Source: Mycolicibacterium baixiangningiae (GTDB lineage: Bacteria > Actinomycetota > Actinomycetes > Mycobacteriales > Mycobacteriaceae). Taken from it: a stretch of DNA of 64,000 nt. Position 1 is the first letter of the stretch; each line of letters opens with the position of its first letter. Below, one piece after another: positions 58,938-64,000 of this stretch. The stretch is from the NCBI RefSeq assembly GCF_016313185.1, contig NZ_CP066218.1, positions 4,154,001 through 4,218,000 on the forward strand, in the 5' to 3' direction. A model generated the notes under the pieces. That model was given only the letters and a program-made list of their open reading frames with translations, made no database searches and was not told the origin of the DNA. The position numbers and the translations under genes are program-made.

Positions 58938-59409
58938 GCTCGCCGCCTTCGTAATGTTCGTCGGCGCCGGGGAATTCGCGTACCTGCGCGGTGATCGGCA
59001 GTGTCGATCCGTCCGCGAATTTCGCGGTGATCTCGATGTCCGAACCGGGCATCAACGGCGCCGTCAGGTCCATCAACATCAGGTGGTCGCCGCCGGGCGC
59101 CAATTGTGTGTCGGAGTGCGCGGGTAGCACGATCCCGCCGTCCTTCGGCCGCATCGTCTGGGCGCCGCCGTCGCGGACCACTTCGTGCAACTCGATGCGC
59201 GCAGCCGCCCGGGTGGCCGCCGAGCTGATGCGCACCTCCCGGTCCGCGTCGTTGGTCAGCTGCGCGAAGGCGGCGGTCATACCGTCGTCGGCGGCTTTGA
59301 CCCACGCATCCTCGACCCGCACTGCCGCGGCGTCGGTGGCGGGTTGAGTACTGCCCGAGCATCCGGCGAGGAGAACTCCGGCGAGCAGCGCGCACAGGGC
59401 CGTCCTCAT
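58930..59409 (-). CDS. PCu(A)C-type copper chaperone lipoprotein
   Basis: A 159-residue protein with a lipoprotein signal (ALLAGVLLAGCSGS, lipobox LAGC) and a DUF461/PCuAC beta-barrel. The copper site His-Met cluster appears as ELHEVVRDGGAQTMRPKDGG and GGDHLMLMDL, with His and Met residues in the HxnMx21HxM pattern. It would carry periplasmic Cu(I), for example to cytochrome oxidase. ATG 59409 overlaps the PepSY gene stop; its own stop overlaps the DyP gene. Confidence 0.85.
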   Translation of the reverse strand: MRTALCALLAGVLLAGCSGSTQPATDAAAVRVEDAWVKAADDGMTAAFAQLTNDADREVRISSAATRAAARIELHEVVRDGGAQTMRPKDGGIVLPAHSDTQLAPGGDHLMLMDLTAPLMPGSDIEITAKFADGSTLPITAQVREFPGADEHYEGGEHG

Positions 59410-60821
59410 CGGGCACCACCGAATCCGTTGCGACGCTGCGCAACTCCGACGGCGGCGTCGACGAGCACGAACCCGAGCAGGCTGACGCCGAGCAGCGGGA
59501 CGAACCATCCGGTCACCGCTGCGGCCACCACCACCCCGGCAACCGCCAGCGGTGGAAGTCCCCGCAGCGCACCACGCGCCGGTGGCCGTCCGGTACTCGT
59601 GGGCCGCCGTCGCCACCACATGAGATACCCGCGCACGATGACCGTCACCAGCGCCGCTGCCAGCGCCGCCAACGCCAGCTGATTGGCCAGGCCGAACAGC
59701 AGGCCCATGTGGAGCTGTATTCCCCAGGCGGCCAGCTTCGCGGCCAGCGGCCAGTCGGCGAACCACGACGTATCGGTCACCTGACCGGTGGCCCCGTCGA
59801 CGGCGACAGCGTTGTTCGACATCACCCACGGCTCGCGGGTCTGGCTGACCGTGAACGCGTCCGTGGCGTCGGCTGGAATCGACACCTCGACTCTGCCGCC
59901 CACCCCGGCGGCCTGCGCCGAGCGCAACACCCGGTCGACCTCGTCGACCCGCGGCGCACCACCGTCCGGTGCGATGTGGCCCGGTGCGACGTGGCCCGGT
60001 GCAACATGGCCGCCGTGATGTGCATGCCCCGACGCGCCGACAGCCGTCGACACGGTGGGCGTGGTCCAGGAGAGTGCCGCCCGCAGCTGAGTGATGTTGT
60101 CACCGGCGTAGTGCGACCAGGTCAGGCCGGTGGCCGACAGGAACAGCAGACCGGCGGCGATCCACAGGCCGACGGCGCCGTGCCAGTTGAGTGTCCTTGT
60201 GCGGCCGCGCGCCGTGCGGTCGACGGTGAGCAGCCGCGCGCCGGGAACCCGGCGTCTCGCGAACCACAGGCACACACCGGCCAGCGTGATCACCCACAGC
60301 CACGAGGCCGCGAGTTCGCTGTAGAGCCGTCCGGGTTCGCCGAGGTGGAGGTTGCGGTGCAGTTGGTCGATCCAGGTGCGGACGGGCAGCGCGCTGCTGC
60401 TGCCGTAGACGGCGAGGTCACCGAGCGGCTGTGCGGTGGCGGGGTCGACGAACACCGCGCGGCGCTCGGATTCACCGAGTGACGGGTCGTCGAACAGGAC
60501 ACGGGTGGTGTCACCGGGTTCCGCGGCGGGCCGGACCGCGGTGACCGTCAGGTCGGGGCGCACTGCTTGCGCGGCCCGGATCTGTTCGGCGACCGGGCGC
60601 GCGTCACCGTCGGTGTCGACGTGCAGATAGTCGCGGTAGACGAACTGCTCGATCGACGGTGCGATCGCATACAGGCCGCCACTCACGGCGGCGATGAGCA
60701 GGAACGGGCCGACGAAGACGCCGGCGTAGAAGTGCAGTCGGCGCAGCAGCGCGGCGAAGGCGGGCGGGTCGGTGGTTTCTCGGGCAGGCGGGTCGAGCCG
60801 ACCCTCGGGTGTGGTCGTCAT
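59406..60821 (-). CDS. PepSY-associated transmembrane protein with His-rich loop
   Basis: A 471-residue PepSY-TM protein. Four core helices lie in pairs; helix 1 begins LLRRLHFYAGVFVGPFLL, and the third region has LNWHGAVGLWIAAGLLFL. Two PepSY-like extracytoplasmic domains lie between them. A loop near residues 255-285 carries a His-rich run, GHAHHGGHVAPGHVAPGHIA. The family includes ferric or cupric reductase-like and siderophore-associated membrane proteins. With a copper chaperone and a peroxidase behind it, metal (probably copper) handling is likely. ATG 60821 is preferred over an upstream extension. Confidence 0.82.
   Translation of the reverse strand: MTTTPEGRLDPPARETTDPPAFAALLRRLHFYAGVFVGPFLLIAAVSGGLYAIAPSIEQFVYRDYLHVDTDGDARPVAEQIRAAQAVRPDLTVTAVRPAAEPGDTTRVLFDDPSLGESERRAVFVDPATAQPLGDLAVYGSSSALPVRTWIDQLHRNLHLGEPGRLYSELAASWLWVITLAGVCLWFARRRVPGARLLTVDRTARGRTRTLNWHGAVGLWIAAGLLFLSATGLTWSHYAGDNITQLRAALSWTTPTVSTAVGASGHAHHGGHVAPGHVAPGHIAPDGGAPRVDEVDRVLRSAQAAGVGGRVEVSIPADATDAFTVSQTREPWVMSNNAVAVDGATGQVTDTSWFADWPLAAKLAAWGIQLHMGLLFGLANQLALAALAAALVTVIVRGYLMWWRRRPTSTGRPPARGALRGLPPLAVAGVVVAAAVTGWFVPLLGVSLLGFVLVDAAVGVAQRRNGFGGAR
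59971..60015. repeat. three 15-bp tandem repeats coding for H-V/I-A-P-G
   Basis: Two copies, GCGATGTGGCCCGGT and GCGACGTGGCCCGGT, are followed by a diverged third, GCAACATGGCCGCCG. On the coding (minus) strand they give the repeated metal-loop peptide HVAPG. The pattern suggests recent expansion by slippage. Confidence 0.8.
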
Positions 60822-60947
60822 GTGCGGAGTGCTTTCGTCCGAACGTGGTGGCACGAGTCGGTGTCGCGCCACGGGAACGTCAGCGCGCGTGGAAGCGCTG
60901 ACGGGCGCGCCCGCAGACTGCGCAGGCGTGTGAGATGTGGTGCGGCC

Positions 60948-61481
60948 TCAGCCGCCGATCGACGCCACCGCAGGCGGCGCCCGCATCCCTAGCCCAGAAC
61001 GAAGCAGAAGCATCTGCACGACAGCCGACGTCGTGCGGTGGCGACGCGGCGCCGACGGGCGGCCGCGGTGCACGAGGGTGAGCGTCAGCCAGCACAGGAC
61101 CGTGGCGCATATCCGGTACAGATGGCCGACCAGACAGATGAGCAGACCAAGGGCGACGGCCGCCAGCGCGTGGGCGAGCATCATCGGCGCCGACCGCACC
61201 ACCTCGTGCCCGCCGCCGTGGTGGCCCGCGGTGACCGCCAACACGACGTGGGTGAGCAGCTGTCCCGCCCCGACAGCGGCGACGAGCCCGACGGCGCGCG
61301 GCTGATCGGCGGCGCCCGCGAGCGCACCGACCGTCGCGCAGACCAGCGCGACGAGCACCAGGGTGGGGCCGGTGGGCACCTGCCCCCCGGCCACCGCGTG
61401 GGCGGCCATGGCGAACAGACCCGAGCACGCACCCACCAGCACGCCGCACAGGGCGCCGGCGCGGGAAGTCACCGTGCTCAC
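60948..61481 (-). CDS. membrane protein with His-rich loop at head of the copper-type gene set
   Basis: A 177-residue protein from GTG 61481 with about four membrane helices and an extracytoplasmic loop containing AGHHGGGHEVV near residue 85. The C-terminus is basic and then hydrophobic (RRHRTTSAVVQMLLLRSGLG). It lies 127 bases before the PepSY gene on the same strand. The His-Gly loop could bind copper. Similar small membrane proteins often accompany PepSY and PCuAC genes in actinobacteria. No name can be given. Confidence 0.7.
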   Translation of the reverse strand: MSTVTSRAGALCGVLVGACSGLFAMAAHAVAGGQVPTGPTLVLVALVCATVGALAGAADQPRAVGLVAAVGAGQLLTHVVLAVTAGHHGGGHEVVRSAPMMLAHALAAVALGLLICLVGHLYRICATVLCWLTLTLVHRGRPSAPRRHRTTSAVVQMLLLRSGLGMRAPPAVASIGG

Positions 61482-61549
61482 GGCGCGAACACTACTAGCT
61501 GGGCGGTGTTCGCCCTGCCGGTCCTATCGGGTGACTAGCGTGGCAAGCC

Positions 61550-62548
61550 ATGAACGATTTTCAGGCGTTGGTGGCGCGGCAGTCCGGAGACCGGATCGAG
61601 ACGGCGGTCGAAACGCTGGAGGAGTCCGCACTGCCCGCCGGCGAGGTGACGGTCCGGGTGCACTACTCGAGCGTGAACTTCAAGGACGCCCTGGCCGTGA
61701 CGCCCAAAGGCGGTGTGGTGCGCGACTACCCGATCGTTCCTGGCATAGACCTGGCCGGCGAGGTGGTGGCGTCGCAGTCCGACGAGTTCGCCGTCGGAGA
61801 CCTGGTGCTGGCCCACGGCTACGACGTCGGCACCGGCAAGCACGGCGGTTACGCCGAGTTCGCCCGGCTCCCCGCCGATCAGGTGGTGGCGCTGGACGGG
61901 TTGAGCCCACGCGAGGGCGCCGCGATCGGCACCGCCGGGTTCACCGCCGCGATGAGCGTGCAGGCACTCACCGAACGCGGTATCCGCCCCGACGACGGAC
62001 CGATCGTCGTGACCGGGGCCAGCGGGGGCGTCGGATCGGTCAGCGTCGACCTGTTGTCCGCCCTGGGGTACCAGGTCGTGGCCTCCACCGGGAAGCCGCA
62101 GCTGACCGACCTGCTGCGCAGTCTGGGCGCCGCCGAGGTGATCGGCCGTCTCCCGGAGGATCCGGACGCCAAGCCCCGCCCTCTCGGCAAGACGCGGTGG
62201 GCCGGCGCCGTGGACTGCGTGGGCGGTGCCACTCTCGCCGACGTGCTGAGCACGCTCGCCTACGGCGGCGCGGTGGCGGCCAGCGGGCTGACCGGTGGAC
62301 CCGGGCTCAACACGACGGTGCTGCCCTTCATCCTGCGCGGCGCGGCCCTACTCGGCATCGACTCGGTCCAGCTGCCGATCGGACCCCGGCGCGAGCTGTG
62401 GGCGAAAATCGCAGGTCCCCTCAAACCACCGCACCTCGCCGACTTCTCCCACGACGTCGACGTCAAGGACGTGGTGGAGGTGATCGACGAGGTGCGTGCC
62501 GGCCGGTACTCCGGCCGCGCGGTCGTACGGGTGGCCGGCGGCTTCTGA
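61550..62548 (+). CDS. YhdH/AcuI-type NADPH-dependent acrylyl-CoA reductase (MDR family)
   Basis: A 332-residue zinc-free medium-chain reductase. It begins MNDFQALVARQSG and has SVNFKDALAVTPKGGVVRDY, PGIDLAGEVV and the nucleotide loop VTGASGGVGSVSVDLLSALG near residue 158, the standard YhdH pattern. These enzymes reduce acrylyl-CoA or related enoyl-CoA/quinones with NADPH, protecting against reactive alkenes. Divergent from the copper-type set by 68 bases; convergent with the antigen 85 gene. Confidence 0.85.
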   Translation: MNDFQALVARQSGDRIETAVETLEESALPAGEVTVRVHYSSVNFKDALAVTPKGGVVRDYPIVPGIDLAGEVVASQSDEFAVGDLVLAHGYDVGTGKHGGYAEFARLPADQVVALDGLSPREGAAIGTAGFTAAMSVQALTERGIRPDDGPIVVTGASGGVGSVSVDLLSALGYQVVASTGKPQLTDLLRSLGAAEVIGRLPEDPDAKPRPLGKTRWAGAVDCVGGATLADVLSTLAYGGAVAASGLTGGPGLNTTVLPFILRGAALLGIDSVQLPIGPRRELWAKIAGPLKPPHLADFSHDVDVKDVVEVIDEVRAGRYSGRAVVRVAGGF

Positions 62549-62567
62549 CCGCCGGCCCCTCACCAGC

Positions 62568-63922
<1,355 letters not shown>

Positions 63923-64000
63923 ATGCCCGGTCTACGCGACACCGTCACCCATACCTTTCAGAAACGCATCGCCAACCCGGTGATGCGCCGGTTGCCGTTC
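63923..64000 (+). CDS. N-terminus of probable F420/deazaflavin-dependent nitroreductase-family protein (cut by window end)
   Basis: ATG 63923 is preceded by a perfect AGGAGG at 63912-63917. The 26 visible residues, MPGLRDTVTHTFQKRIANPV then MRRLPF, resemble the start of mycobacterial deazaflavin-dependent nitroreductase-family (Ddn-like) proteins, where R(L/I)xNPxxRRLP precedes the F420-binding barrel. The rest lies outside the window, so the assignment is tentative. Confidence 0.5.
   Translation, partial: MPGLRDTVTHTFQKRIANPVMRRLPF

Noticed and set aside
58008..58994. 328-codon plus-strand frame opposite the DyP peroxidase
   Set aside because: Antisense shadow; the minus-strand gene has Tat signal and DyP motifs.
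60878..60903. Hairpin CGTCAGCGC/GCGCTGACG between the small membrane protein and the PepSY gene
   Set aside because: No U run and a long loop; could be a terminator or operator, but the evidence is too weak to call.

Overview
The window is high-GC actinobacterial DNA, almost certainly a fast-growing Mycobacterium/Mycolicibacterium. Evidence: an antigen 85-type mycolyltransferase, a mycobactin lipid-tail gene set with iron-box sites, an RpfB-type resuscitation factor, FprA, and blocks in the same order as in M. tuberculosis from my knowledge of that genome (pgmA-crcB-crcB-DUF190; smpB-ftsX-ftsE-proline-rich protein-MscS-prfB-fprA; hisN ... fadE24-fadE23). Most genes are packed with 4-base ATGA/GTGA overlaps.

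Layout. 1-5.2 kb: possible broken small gene, tRNA-Ala(GGC), an MFS transporter behind phosphoglucomutase, and divergently two FluC/CrcB fluoride-channel subunits with a triple-DUF190 protein. 5.2-8.9 kb: iron-regulated mycobactin locus mbtL-mbtM-mbtN facing mbtK, each side preceded by an IdeR-like box. 8.9-23.3 kb: accessory genes, including a DUF1906 Tat protein, a serine hydrolase, P450, cupin plus ECF sigma factor, a large LuxR-type ATPase regulator and an NmrA-like protein. It ends with an Lnt-like protein whose catalytic Cys is Ser, followed by RpfB fused in frame to the N-terminal domain of an IS1182-type transposase. 23.3-26.7 kb: TetR regulator with twin palindromes, SDR, SnoaL-like protein and zinc alcohol dehydrogenase.

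26.7-40.4 kb is a sugar-catabolism island. A leftward operon encodes a LacI-type regulator, ribulokinase, ribulose-5-phosphate epimerase, arabinose isomerase and a polyol dehydrogenase. A rightward operon encodes a ChvE-GguA-GguB-type sugar ABC importer, a small unknown protein, galT, galK and an aldose epimerase. The two share a divergent control region with two LacI-type operators exactly 100 bp apart, each placed to block one promoter. Imported L-arabinose would go to D-xylulose-5-phosphate and imported galactose through the Leloir pathway (galE is not here).

40.4-51.7 kb: unusual SDR with a zinc-ribbon-like segment, tmRNA, GGDEF-EAL protein, truncated DMT transporter, and the smpB-to-fprA core block. 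51.8-52.4 kb: internally deleted IS481-like element with terminal repeats and a 14-bp target duplication, sitting directly in front of a 13E12/DUF222 HNH gene. 53.7-64 kb: hisN, fadE24-fadE23, a four-gene membrane/periplasmic set (small membrane protein, PepSY protein with a His-rich loop, copper chaperone, DyP peroxidase), a YhdH-type reductase, an antigen 85 protein, and the start of a probable F420-dependent nitroreductase-family gene.

The most unusual object is the transposase-domain/RpfB fusion at 19.4-21.1 kb. Next are the Ser-substituted Lnt in front of it, the twin-operator arabinose/galactose divergon with two coupled tiny ORFs in the regulator leader, and the IS481 deletion derivative.
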